Assembly (NCBI GenBank): GCA_023055505.1
Contig: JALIRH010000120.1
Span: forward strand, 620,001 to 684,000
Source of the DNA: Callipepla californica brunnescens
Lineage: Eukaryota > Chordata > Aves > Galliformes > Odontophoridae
DNA: 64,000 bases
Reading direction: 5' to 3'
Shown: positions 1-13,338 of the stretch, one piece after another
Numbering within the stretch: the stretch's first letter is position 1
How the letters are laid out: each line of letters opens with the position of its first letter
Translations under genes and position numbers: made by a program
The notes under the pieces: generated by a model
Databases searched by the model: none
What the model saw: only the letters and a program-made list of their open reading frames with translations
Told to the model about the DNA's origin: nothing

Positions 1-3000
1 CCCTAAATCTGTCCCTGAGCCTAACCTTCAACCTTACCCTAACCTTAACCCTAACCCTGTTCCATTCTCTAAACATATCTGTAAGCATTACCTTCATCCT
101 AACTCGAACTCTACCCTAACCCTATCCCTTTGACCCCAACACAAAACCCAGATTGAGCCTGACCCTAACCTAGGTAGCATAAAGTGTATGTAGGGTGAAT
201 TTGAGTTTTAGGGTCAAAGTTAAATTGTTAGTTTTAGGGTTAGGGTGAAGGATTGCTTTAGTTCTAGTATTAGGGTGTTTGGGGTTAGGGTTAGGGTAAG
301 GATTTTGGAGTGGATTAGGTTTAGGGTCAGGTTTGGGGGAGTTTTGGGGTTAGGGTTAGATTTAGGATTAGGGTTAGCAAAAAAGTTGTTTTAGTTTTAG
401 TTTAGGTTAGTGCTAGGATTAGGTTGAGTGTTCTTGTGAAGTTTAGGTTTAGGGTTAGGTTTAGGTTTAGATTGAGGTTTAGGGTAAGGAGTAGGGTTAA
501 TTTGACTTTTAGGGTCAGAGTAGAGTTAAGTCGTGTTAGGGTTAAGGTTAAGAACAGGATTCAGATTCCAATTAGGTTTTGGGTTCCTACTAGGGATAGG
601 CCTCAAATTAGTGTTAAGGTTAGGGTTAGGGTTAGGTATAGGGAAAGGGTTAGTGTTAAGGCCAGGGCAAGTGTATGGTTTAGGGTAAAGATTGGATTTA
701 GGGTTAGGTTTAGATGTAGGTTTGCTTTGATCGTTAGGGTGTGAGAAGGCACCGGCCTTGGATTTCATTTGGAGATTGGGTAAGGTTTAGGAATAGGAAT
801 AACATTGGTGTTTAAAAGATGATTAGTGTTAGTATTAGGGAGAGGGTTACGGTTAGAGTTTAGTTAGGGTTGTTAGTTTTAGAGTGAGGGATAGGGGTAT
901 GGTTTGGTCTAGTACTTGGGTTAGGGTTTGGGATAGTCCTAGCATTAGTGTTAGGGTTAGGGTTCCGTTAGGGTTGTGGTAATCTGATGCTAGGTGTCGG
1001 GATTAGGGTTGTGCTTAAATGTGGGTTTGGTTTGAGGGTCAGAGTTAGGGTTAGGGTAGAGTTAGAATTAGGGTAAGAGTTAGGATTAGGTTTAGGATTA
1101 GGATAAAGATTAGGTTAGGATTAGTGTTGGCTTTAGGGTTGTGTCTGGGAGAAGGGTTAGTGTTAGGGATAGACTTAGGGTAAGAGTAAGTGTTAGGAAT
1201 AGGCATAGGTTTTGGGAAAGTTTCAGAGTTTGGACTGGATTTATGATTAGGGTTAGGGACAAAGATTTTTTGAGATTTGTGATTAGATTTAGGGAGAAAA
1301 GTAGGCTGACTTGTGGTGTTAGCAGTAGGTTTAGGTTTAGGTTTAGGTTTAGGATTCCATTTGTATTTATTGATCGAGGTTGGGTTAGTTTGAGTGTAAA
1401 GGTCAGAGTAGGGTTAGGCCTTGGGATAGGGTTAAGGTTTGGAATAGGATTAGGATTCAAATGATGTTACGGGTTGGTGTTAGGGTTAGGGAAAGGTTAG
1501 GATCAGGGTTGAGGTCAGGGTTAGGTATAGGAAAAGGGTTAGTGTTAGGGCTAGGGCAATTGGAAGGGTTAGGCTTAGGCTTAGATATTAGGGTTAGGTT
1601 TAGGCGGAGGTTTGGTTCGAGTGTCAGGGTGAGAGAAGGGGTAGGCCTGGGGTTTGGTTTTGGGTTACATCATACAAATCATCACATACATTAGCTGGGG
1701 TGGGAGGTGCAAGGAACAGCCAGCAAAGTGCTGAGTTCATTCCAATCAGAGGACCTGAAGATCGGGTAGCTACTATCAAACCGTTTGTGTTGCCAATTCC
1801 GATGATATTTATGGGGCCCTGATGTTATGGTTCAGTGGGGAGTCACTATCAAGTCCAAACCCAATCCAAACCCCAAACCTACTCCTATTCCTAAACCTTA
1901 TCTTAACCCTAAACCAAACCCAAACCCAAGGCCCTCCCCTTCTCTCAGCCTAACACTCAAACTAACCTAAACCCGAAACTAACCCTACATTTATCCTAAT
2001 CTTATCCATATTCTAAGGCCTAACCCTACTCTGACCAGAAAGCTCATGTTGTCTAAAATCTACCCCTTACCTAAAACCTAAATCGACAAAAAAACCTAAC
2101 CCGAAACCTCAACCTAACTCTTCTCCTAACTAGAACACCAGCACTTCACCTTACCCTAACTGGAAACCTAGGACTAAATCCTTACCTTGTCCAGAACCCT
2201 ATTCCTAACCCAAACCAGAATTCTAACCTCTACCCTAACCAAAACCCTTCCCCTAAACCTAAACCTAATGCTACCCTCAACCAAACCCTAGCCCTAAATC
2301 CTACCCTAAAACCAACACCACGTTTAAGCTCAAACCTCAAGCCTCAAAGAAAGCATCAGATTACCGCAGATCTCACCTAACACTAACCCCAATCCAATCC
2401 CTACTACTAACCCCAAACCCAAACCAAACACCAAAACTATTCCTATTCCTAAACCTAACACTAAGCCAGAACCAAACCCAAGGCCTACCCCTTCTCTCAG
2501 CCTGACACTCAAACTAACCTAGACCTGAACGCAACGCTAAATCAAATACTAAAACTCACCCTTAGCCAAGGCCCTTTTAGGACCCTTCCCTGGTCCTAAA
2601 ACTAAAGAGAACCCTACCCCTTCCACTAAACCTTCATCTACATCCCTAACCCTTACCCTAAACCTAAATCTACACCAAAACCTAACCCTAACCCTAACAT
2701 GTCTTCTAACTGTAAAACTAACGCTTCACCTAACCCGAACTGAAACCCTAGGACTAAACCTTACCTAACACCTAGCTATATTCCTAACCCTATCCTGAAA
2801 CCTAACGTTAACCCTAACCCTAAAAACAACTTGGAACCAAACCCTAACCCTAACCTAACCCTTATCAGAACCCTATATCTAATCCTAACCGTTACCTCAA
2901 TTGAACTCCAATTCTTCCTGAAATGTAAATGGGACCTTAAAACCAACCCCAGATTGAAGCCCAACCCTAAACCTAACACAAAGCATTAGATTACCACAGC

Positions 3001-4682
3001 CATCACCTAACTCTAACCCCAGCCTTAACGCTAATACTATCCCAAACACTATTCCAATTCCTAAACCCAACACAAACCCAAAAACACAAAGCCTACAATT
3101 CTCACAGCCTAACACTGAAAGGAAACCTAAATCTTACCCTAACTCTAAAACTAATCCAAAGCATGACCACAATTTAAACTCTAAATCTACCTTCAAACTA
3201 AAGCTGACCCTAACACCAACCTCAAGTAAAAGCCCAACCCTAAGCCTAACACAAAGCATTAGATTACCACAACGCTCACCTAACTTCTAACCCCCACCCT
3301 AACACTAATACTAAAGCAATCAGATTCCAAATACTAACCCAATTCCTATTCTGAAACCCAAAACTATTCCAAAAACAAACCCAAGGCCTAACCTTTCTCT
3401 CACCCTAACAATCAAAGAAAACCTATTCCTAAACCTAATCCTAAATCTAGTCCTAACCCTAACCCTCACCCTTAATCTAACCCCAACCCCCACCCAGAAG
3501 CTAACACTTAGCATTGTACAATACCTAAATGTACCCCTAATCCTTATCACTAAACCTAAAAGGAACCTGAAACATAGTGCTAAATCCGAACCCTAACCCT
3601 GAAGACTAACGCTAACAATGAACCAATTCCTATACCTTTTCCTTCCTCCAAATTGATTCCTACCACTAACCCTAACCCTACATTAACCCTATCCTAACCC
3701 TAACCCTAACCCTAGCCCAAAACTACATTAACCCTAACCCTAACCCTAACCCTAACCCTAGCCCTAACCTAACTCTAACCCTAACCCTAACCCTAAACCT
3801 AATGCTAACCCTTACCCTACCCTAACCCTAACCCTACCATACCCTAACCCTAACCTACCCTAACCCTACCCTAACCCTAACCCTAACCCTAATCCTAACC
3901 CTAACCCTAACCCTAACCCTACCCTAACCCTAACCCTAACCCTAACCCTAACCCTAACCTTTACCCTTACCCTAACCCTAGCCTAACCCAAACCCTAACC
4001 CTAACCCCACCCTAACCCTAACCCTAACCCTAACCCTACCCCTAACCCTACTTTACCCTAACCCTAATCCTAACACTAACTCTAACTTTATTCCTTACCC
4101 TAACACTAATCCAATCCCGAACCCTAACCCTAATCCTAGCCCTAACTCTAACTTTATTCGTAACCCTACCCCTAATCCAAACAATAACCCTTACCCTAAT
4201 CAAACCCTATCCCTATTCCTAACCCTTACCCTAACCGTATCACAATCCCTATCCTATCTCTTACCATAACCCAAACCCTAACCTAACCCTAACCCTAACC
4301 CTAACCCTAACCCTATCCCTAACCCTTACCCTAACCCTAACCCTACCCTAACCTTAACTCTACCCTAACCGTATCCCTACCCTAACCCTAACCCTAATCC
4401 TAGCCCTTACTCTAACTTTATTCCTAACCCTACCCCTGATCCAAACACTAACCCTAACCTTAATGTAACCCTAACCCTATTCCTAACCCTTACCCTAACT
4501 GTATCCCATTCCCTATCCTAACTCTTACCATAACCCTAACCCTGATGCTAATGCTAACCCTAACCCTGAATCTAACCCTTACCCTAACCCTATCCCTTAC
4601 CCAGAAGCTAACACTTAGCGTTGTACAATACCTAACCGTACCCTAACCCTATCCCTAAACCTAAAAGGAACCCAAACTCTAA
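1..4682 (+). repeat. Array unit 1 (long form)
   Basis: Contains the 354 bp segment (about 4285-4640) missing from short units. That segment ends in a second copy of the CCCAGAAGCTAACACTTAGC motif also present near 3494. The viral fragment is at 1666-1855. The window may begin mid-array, since nothing marks position 1 as a true end. Confidence 0.9.
1666..1855 (+). mobile_element. Captured ERV protease/RT fragment inside array unit
   Basis: This 190 bp stretch is not telomere-like. Read on the plus strand it encodes the C-terminal end of a retroviral protease and the start of RT, including SAEFIPIRGPEDRVATIKPF in one frame and WGPDVMVQWGVTIKS in another, so it carries a frameshift near 1800-1810. 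Copies with the same frameshift lie at 6348-6537, 10676-10865, 15004-15193, 19686-19875 and 24014-24203. In units 1-5 the viral sequence stops abruptly after CTATCAAGTC and C-rich telomere-like sequence follows. In unit 6 it continues into a longer provirus. The left junction with the G-rich arm is near GGGTTACATCATAC and is uncertain by a few bases. Confidence 0.88.
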
Positions 4683-7600
4683 CCCTAAATCTGTCCCTGA
4701 GCCTAACCTTCAACCTTACCCTAACCTTAACCCTAACCCTGTTCCATTCTCTAAACATATCTGTAAGCATTACCTTCATCCTAACTCGAACTCTACCCTA
4801 ACCCTATCCCTTTGACCCCAACACAAAACCCAGATTGAGCCTGACCCTAACCTAGGTAGCATCAAGTGTATGTAGGGTGAATTTGAGTTTTAGGGTCAAA
4901 GTTAAATTGTTAGTTTTAGGGTTAGGGTGAAGGATTGCTTTAGTTCTAGTATTAGGGTGTTTGGGGTTAGGGTTAGGGTAAGGATTTTGGAGTGGATTAG
5001 GTTTAGGGTCAGGTTTGGGGGAGTTTTGGGGTTAGGGTTAGATTTAGGATTAGTGTTAGCAAAAAAGTTGTTTTAGTTTTAGTTTAGGTTAGTGCTAGGA
5101 TTAGGTTGAGTGTTCTTGTGAAGTTTAGGTTTAGGGTTAGGTTTAGGTTTAGATTGAGGTTTAGGGTAAGGAGTAGGGTTCATTTGACTTTTAGGGTCAG
5201 AGTAGAGTTAAGTCGTGTTAGGGTTAAGGTTAAGAACAGGATTCAGATTCCAATTAGGTTTTGGGTTCCTACTAGGGATAGGCCTCAAATTAGTGTTAAG
5301 GTTAGGGTTAGGGTTAGGTATAGGGAAAGGGTTAGTGTTAAGGCCAGGGCAAGTGTATGGTTTAGGGTAAAGATTGGATTTAGGGTTAGGTTTAGATGTA
5401 GGTTTGGTTTGATCGTTAGGGTGTGAGAAGGCACCGGCCTTGGATTTCATTTGGAGATTGGGTAAGGTTTAGGAATAGGAATAACATTGGTGTTTAAAAG
5501 ATGATTAGTGTTAGTATTAGGGAGAGGGTTACGGTTAGAGTTTAGTTAGGGTTGTTAGTTTTAGAGTGAGGGATAGGGGTATGGTTTGGTCTAGTACTTG
5601 GGTTAGGGTTTGGGATAGTCCTAGCATTAGTGTTAGGGTTAGGGTTCCGTTAGGGTTGTGGTAATCTGATGCTAGGTGTCGGGATTAGGGTTGTGCTTAA
5701 ATGTGGGTTTGGTTTGAGGGTCAGAGTTAGGGTTAGGGTAGAGTTAGAATTAGGGTAAGAGTTAGGATTAGATTTAGGATTAGGATAAAGATTAGGTTAG
5801 GATTAGTGTTGGCTTTAGGGTTGTGTCTGGGAGAAGGGTTAGTGTTAGGGATAGACTTAGGGTAAGAGTAAGTGTTAGGAATAGGCATAGGTTTTGGGAA
5901 AGTTTCAGAGTTTGGACTGGATTTATGATTAGGGTTAGGGACAAAGATTTTTTGAGATTTGTGATTAGATTTAGGGAGAAAAGTAGGCTGACTTGTGGTG
6001 TTAGCAGTAGGTTTAGGTTTAGGTTTAGGTTTAGGATTCCATTTGTATTTATTGATCGAGGTTGGGTTAGTTGGAGTGTAAAGGTCAGAGTAGGGTTAGG
6101 CCTTGGGATAGGGTTAAGGTTTGGAATAGGATTAGGATTCAAATGATGTTACGGGTTGGTGTTAGGGTTAGGGAAAGGTTAGGATCAGGGTTGAGGTCAG
6201 GGTTAGGTATAGGAAAAGGGTTAGTGTTAGGGCTAGGGCAATTGGAAGGGTTAGGCTTAGGCTTAGATATTAGGGTTAGGTTTAGGCGGAGGTTTGGTTC
6301 GAGTGTCAGGGTGAGAGAAGGGGTAGGCCTGGGGTTTGGTTTTGGGTTACATCATACAAATCATCACATACATTAGCTGGGGTGGGAGGTGCAAGGAACA
6401 GCCAGCAAAGTGCTGAGTTCATTCCAATCAGAGGACCTGAAGATCGGGTAGCTACTATCAAACCGTTTGTGTTGCCAATTCCGATGATATTTATGGGGCC
6501 CTGATGTTATGGTTCAGTGGGGAGTCACTATCAAGTCCAAACCCAATCCAAACCCCAAACCTACTCCTATTCCTAAACCTTATCTTAACCCTAAACCAAA
6601 CCCAAACCCAAGGCCCTCCCCTTCTCTCAGCCTAACACTCAAACTAACCTAAACCCGAAACTAACCCTACATTTATCCTAATCTTATCCATATTCTAAGG
6701 CCTAACCCTACTCTGACCAGAAAGCTCATGTTGTCTAAAATCTACCCCTTACCTAAAACCTAAATCGACAAAAAAACCTAACCCGAAACCTCAACCTAAC
6801 TCTTCTCCTAACTAGAACACCAGCACTTCACCTTACCCTAACTGGAAACCTAGGACTAAATCCTTACCTTGTCCAGAACCCTATTCCTAACCCAAACCAG
6901 AATTCTAACCTCTACCCTAACCAAAACCCTTCCCCTAAACCTAAACCTAATGCTACCCTCAACCAAACCCTAGCCCTAAATCCTACCCTAAAACCAACAC
7001 CACGTTTAAGCTCAAACCTCAAGCCTCAAAGAAAGCATCAGATTACCGCAGATCTCACCTAACACTAACCCCAATCCAATCCCTACTACTAACCCCAAAC
7101 CCAAACCAAACACCAAAACTATTCCTATTCCTAAACCTAACACTAAGCCAGAACCAAACCCAAGGCCTACCCCTTCTCTCAGCCTGACACTCAAACTAAC
7201 CTAGACCTGAACGCAACGCTAAATCAAATACTAAAACTCACCCTTAGCCAAGGCCCTTTTAGGACCCTTCCCTGGTCCTAAAACTAAAGAGAACCCTACC
7301 CCTTCCACTAAACCTTCATCTACATCCCTAACCCTTACCCTAAACCTAAATCTACACCAAAACCTAACCCTAACCCTAACATGTCTTCTAACTGTAAAAC
7401 TAACGCTTCACCTAACCCGAACTGAAACCCTAGGACTAAACCTTACCTAACACCTAGCTATATTCCTAACCCTATCCTGAAACCTAACGTTAACCCTAAC
7501 CCTAAAAACAACTTGGAACCAAACCCTAACCCTAACCTAACCCTTATCAGAACCCTATATCTAATCCTAACCGTTACCTCAATTGAACTCCAATTCTTCC

Positions 7601-9010
7601 TGAAATGTAAATGGGACCTTAAAACCAACCCCAGATTGAAGCCCAACCCTAAACCTAACACAAAGCATTAGATTACCACAGCCATCACCTAACTCTAACC
7701 CCAGCCTTAACGCTAATACTATCCCAAACACTATTCCAATTCCTAAACCCAACACAAACCCAAAAACACAAAGCCTACAATTCTCACAGCCTAACACTGA
7801 AAGGAAACCTAAATCTTACCCTAACTCTAAAACTAATCCAAAGCATGACCACAATTTCAACTCTAAATCTACCTTCAAACTAAAGCTGACCCTAACACCA
7901 ACCTCAAGTAAAAGCCCAACCCTAAGCCTAACACAAAGCATTAGATTACCACAACGCTCACCTAACTTCTAACCCCCACCCTAACACTAATACTAAAGCA
8001 ATCAGATTCCAAATACTAACCCAAGTCCTATTCTGAAACCCAAAACTATTCCAAAAACAAACCCAAGGCCTAACCTTTCTCTCACCCTAACAATCAAAGA
8101 AAACCTATTCCTAAACCTAATCCTAAATCTAGTCCTAACCCTAACCCTCACCCTTAATCTAACCCCAACCCCCACCCAGAAGCTAACACTTAGCATTGTA
8201 CAATACCTAAATGTACCCCTAATCCTTATCACTAAACCTAAAAGGAACCTGAAACATAGTGCTAAATCCGAACCCTAACCCTGAAGACTAACGCTAACAA
8301 TGAACCAATTCCTATACCTTTTCCTTCCTCCAAATTGATTCCTACCACTAACCCTAACCCTACATTAACCCTATCCTAACCCTAACCCTAACCCTAGCCC
8401 TAAACTACATTAACCCTAACCCTAACCCTAACCCTAACCCTAGCCCTAACCTAACTCTAACCCTAACCCTAACCCTAAACCTAATGCTAACCCTTACCCT
8501 ACCCTAACCCTAACCCTACCATACCCTAACCCTAACCTACCCTAACCCTACCCTAACCCTAACCCTAACCCTAATCCTAACCCTAACCCTAACCCTAACC
8601 CTACCCTAACCCTAACCCTAACCCTAACCCTAACCCTAACCTTTACCCTTACCCTAACCCTAGCCTAACCCAAACCCTAACCCTAACCCCACCCTAACCC
8701 TAACCCTAACCCTAACCCTACCCCTAACCCTACTTTACCCTAACCCTAAACCTAACACTAACTCTAACTTTATTCCTTACCCTAACACTAATCCAATCCC
8801 GAACCCTAACCCTAATCCTAGCCCTAACTCTAACTTTATTCGTAACCCTACCCCTAATCCAAACAATAACCCTTACCCTAATCAAACCCTATCCCTATTC
8901 CTAACCCTTACCCTAACCGTATCACAATCCCTATCCTATCTCTTACCATAACCCAAACCCTAACCGTACCCTAACCCTATCCCTAAACCTAAAAGGAACC
9001 CAAACTCTAA
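4683..9010 (+). repeat. Array unit 2 (short form)
   Basis: 4328 bp, lacking the 354 bp segment, with the breakpoint near 8964 where AAACCCTAACC joins GTACCCTAACC. The viral fragment is at 6348-6537. Marker variants include GTTCATTTG at 5178, shared with unit 4 only, and GTTGGAGTG near 6070, shared with units 5 and 6. Confidence 0.9.
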
Positions 9011-12000
9011 CCCTAAATCTGTCCCTGAGCCTAACCTTCAACCTTACCCTAACCTTAACCCTAACCCTGTTCCATTCTCTAAACATATCTGTAAGCATTA
9101 CCTTCATCCTAACTCGAACTCTACCCTAACCCTATCCCTTTGACCCCAACACAAAACCCAGATTGAGCCTGACCCTAACCTAGGTAGCATAAAGTGTATG
9201 TAGGGTGAATTTGAGTTTTAGGGTCAAAGTTAAATTGTTAGTTTTAGGGTTAGGGTGAAGGATTGCTTTAGTTCTAGTATTAGGGTGTTTGGGGTTAGGG
9301 TTAGGGTAAGGATTTTGGAGTGGATTAGGTTTAGGGTCAGGTTTGGGGGAGTTTTGGGGTTAGGGTTAGATTTAGGATTAGGGTTAGCAAAAAAGGTGTT
9401 TTAGTTTTAGTTTAGGTTAGTGCTAGGATTAGGTTGAGTGTTCTTGTGAAGTTTAGGTTTAGGGTTAGGTTTAGGTTTAGATTGAGGTTTAGGGTAAGGA
9501 GTAGGGTTAATTTGACTTTTAGGGTCAGAGTAGAGTTAAGTCGTGTTAGGGTTAAGGTTAAGAACAGGATTCAGATTCCAATTAGGTTTTGGGTTCCTAC
9601 TAGGGATAGGCCTCAAATTAGTGTTAAGGTTAGGGTTAGGGTTAGGTATAGGGAAAGGGTTAGTGTTAAGGCCAGGGCAAGTGTATGGTTTAGGGTAAAG
9701 ATTGGATTTAGGGTTAGGTTTAGATGTAGGTTTGGTTTGATCGTTAGGGTGTGAGAAGGCACCGGCCTTGGATTTCATTTGGAGATTGGGTAAGGTTTAG
9801 GAATAGGAATAACATTGGTGTTTAAAAGATGATTAGTGTTAGTATTAGGGATAGGGTTACGGTTAGAGTTTAGTTAGGGTTGTTAGTTTTAGAGTGAGGG
9901 ATAGGGGTATGGTTTGGTCTAGTACTTGGGTTAGGGTTTGGGATAGTCCTAGCATTAGTGTTAGGGTTAGGGTTCCGTTAGGGTTGTGGTAATCTGATGC
10001 TAGGTGTCGGGATTAGGGTTGTGCTTAAATGTGGGTTTGGTTTGAGGGTCAGAGTTAGGGTTAGGGTAGAGTTAGAATTAGGGTAAGAGTTAGGATTAGG
10101 TTTAGGATTAGGATAAAGATTAGGTTAGGATTAGTGTTGGCTTTAGGGTTGTGTCTGGGAGAAGGGTTAGTGTTAGGGATAGACTTAGGGTAAGAGTAAG
10201 TGTTAGGAATAGGCATAGGTTTTGGGAAAGTTTCAGAGTTTGGACTGGATTTATGATTAGGGTTAGGGACAAAGATTTTTTGAGATTTGTGATTAGATTT
10301 AGGGAGAAAAGTAGGCTGACTTGTGGTGTTAGCAGTAGGTTTAGGTTTAGGTTTAGGTTTAGGATTCCATTTGTATTTATTGATCGAGGTTGGGTTAGTT
10401 TGAGTGTAAAGGTCAGAGTAGGGTTAGGCCTTGGGATAGGGTTAAGGTTTGGAATAGGATTAGGATTCAAATGATGTTACGGGTTGGTGTTAGGGTTAGG
10501 GAAAGGTTAGGATCAGGGTTGAGGTCAGGGTTAGGTATAGGAAAAGGGTTAGTGTTAGGGCTAGGGCAATTGGAAGGGTTAGGCTTAGGCTTAGATATTA
10601 GGGTTAGGTTTAGGCGGAGGTTTGGTTCGAGTGTCAGGGTGAGAGAAGGGGTAGGCCTGGGGTTTGGTTTTGGGTTACATCATACAAATCATCACATACA
10701 TTAGCTGGGGTGGGAGGTGCAAGGAACAGCCAGCAAAGTGCTGAGTTCATTCCAATCAGAGGACCTGAAGATCGGGTAGCTACTATCAAACCGTTTGTGT
10801 TGCCAATTCCGATGATATTTATGGGGCCCTGATGTTATGGTTCAGTGGGGAGTCACTATCAAGTCCAAACCCAATCCAAACCCCAAACCTACTCCTATTC
10901 CTAAACCTTATCTTAACCCTAAACCAAACCCAAACCCAAGGCCCTCCCCTTCTCTCAGCCTAACACTCAAACTAACCTAAACCCGAAACTAACCCTACAT
11001 TTATCCTAATCTTATCCATATTCTAAGGCCTAACCCTACTCTGACCAGAAAGCTCATGTTGTCTAAAATCTACCCCTTACCTAAAACCTAAATCGACAAA
11101 AAAACCTAACCCGAAACCTCAACCTAACTCTTCTCCTAACTAGAACACCAGCACTTCACCTTACCCTAACTGGAAACCTAGGACTAAATCCTTACCTTGT
11201 CCAGAACCCTATTCCTAACCCAAACCAGAATTCTAACCTCTACCCTAACCAAAACCCTTCCCCTAAACCTAAACCTAATGCTACCCTCAACCAAACCCTA
11301 GCCCTAAATCCTACCCTAAAACCAACACCACGTTTAAGCTCAAACCTCAAGCCTCAAAGAAAGCATCAGATTACCGCAGATCTCACCTAACACTAACCCC
11401 AATCCAATCCCTACTACTAACCCCAAACCCAAACCAAACACCAAAACTATTCCTATTCCTAAACCTAACACTAAGCCAGAACCAAACCCAAGGCCTACCC
11501 CTTCTCTCAGCCTGACACTCAAACTAACCTAGACCTGAACGCAACGCTAAATCAAATACTAAAACTCACCCTTAGCCAAGGCCCTTTTAGGACCCTTCCC
11601 TGGTCCTAAAACTAAAGAGAACCCTACCCCTTCCACTAAACCTTCATCTACATCCCTAACCCTTACCCTAAACCTAAATCTACACCAAAACCTAACCCTA
11701 ACCCTAACATGTCTTCTAACTGTAAAACTAACGCTTCACCTAACCCGAACTGAAACCCTAGGACTAAACCTTACCTAACACCTAGCTATATTCCTAACCC
11801 TATCCTGAAACCTAACGTTAACCCTAACCCTAAAAACAACTTGGAACCAAACCCTAACCCTAACCTAACCCTTATCAGAACCCTATATCTAATCCTAACC
11901 GTTACCTCAATTGAACTCCAATTCTTCCTGAAATGTAAATGGGACCTTAAAACCAACCCCAGATTGAAGCCCAACCCTAAACCTAACACAAAGCATTAGA

Positions 12001-13338
12001 TTACCACAGCCATCACCTAACTCTAACCCCAGCCTTAACGCTAATACTATCCCAAACACTATTCCAATTCCTAAACCCAACACAAACCCAAAAACACAAA
12101 GCCTACAATTCTCACAGCCTAACACTGAAAGGAAACCTAAATCTTACCCTAACTCTAAAACTAATCCAAAGCATGACCACAATTTAAACTCTAAATCTAC
12201 CTTCAAACTAAAGCTGACCCTAACACCAACCTCAAGTAAAAGCCCAACCCTAAGCCTAACACAAAGCATTAGATTACCACAACGCTCACCTAACTTCTAA
12301 CCCCCACCCTAACACTAATACTAAAGCAATCAGATTCCAAATACTAACCCAATTCCTATTCTGAAACCCAAAACTATTCCAAAAACAAACCCAAGGCCTA
12401 ACCTTTCTCTCACCCTAACAATCAAAGAAAACCTATTCCTAAACCTAATCCTAAATCTAGTCCTAACCCTAACCCTCACCCTTAATCTAACCCCAACCCC
12501 CACCCAGAAGCTAACACTTAGCATTGTACAATACCTAAATGTACCCCTAATCCTTATCACTAAACCTAAAAGGAACCTGAAACATAGTGCTAAATCCGAA
12601 CCCTAACCCTGAAGACTAACGCTAACAATGAACCAATTCCTATACCTTTTCCTTCCTCCAAATTGATTCCTACCACTAACCCTAACCCTACATTAACCCT
12701 ATCCTAACCCTAACCCTAACCCTAGCCCTAAACTACATTAACCCTAACCCTAACCCTAACCCTAACCCTAGCCCTAACCTAACTCTAACCCTAACCCTAA
12801 CCCTAAACCTAATGCTAACCCTTACCCTACCCTAACCCTAACCCTACCATACCCTAACCCTAACCTACCCTAACCCTACCCTAACCCTAACCCTAACCCT
12901 AATCCTAACCCTAACCCTAACCCTAACCCTACCCTAACCCTAACCCTAACCCTAACCCTAACCCTAACCTTTACCCTTACCCTAACCCTAGCCTAACCCA
13001 AACCCTAACCCTAACCCCACCCTAACCCTAACCCTAACCCTAACCCTACCCCTAACCCTACTTTACCCTAACCCTAATCCTAACACTAACTCTAACTTTA
13101 TTCCTTACCCTAACACTAATCCAATCCCGAACCCTAACCCTAATCCTAGCCCTAACTCTAACTTTATTCGTAACCCTACCCCTAATCCAAACAATAACCC
13201 TTACCCTAATCAAACCCTATCCCTATTCCTAACCCTTACCCTAACCGTATCACAATCCCTATCCTATCTCTTACCATAACCCAAACCCTAACCGTACCCT
13301 AACCCTATCCCTAAACCTAAAAGGAACCCAAACTCTAA
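9011..13338 (+). repeat. Array unit 3 (short form)
   Basis: 4328 bp with the viral fragment at 10676-10865. It shares AAAAGGTGTT near 9394 with units 4 and 6, and GTTTGAGTG near 10398 with units 1 and 4, so its variant combination matches no single neighbour. Confidence 0.9.

Noticed and set aside
1..200. True chromosome end at position 1
   Set aside because: The sequence is degenerate array unit and not a run of perfect CCCTAA, and the unit phase at position 1 is arbitrary.
424..744. 106-codon plus-strand frame repeated in all units
   Set aside because: It starts at TTG with no ATG and is a VR/RF-rich translation of degenerate TTAGGG; conservation among units reflects array homogeneity.
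1110..1460. 116-codon minus-strand frame (NP/LT-rich), repeated in units
   Set aside because: It is the complementary reading of the same hexamers, with overlapping open frames on the other strand; no protein features.
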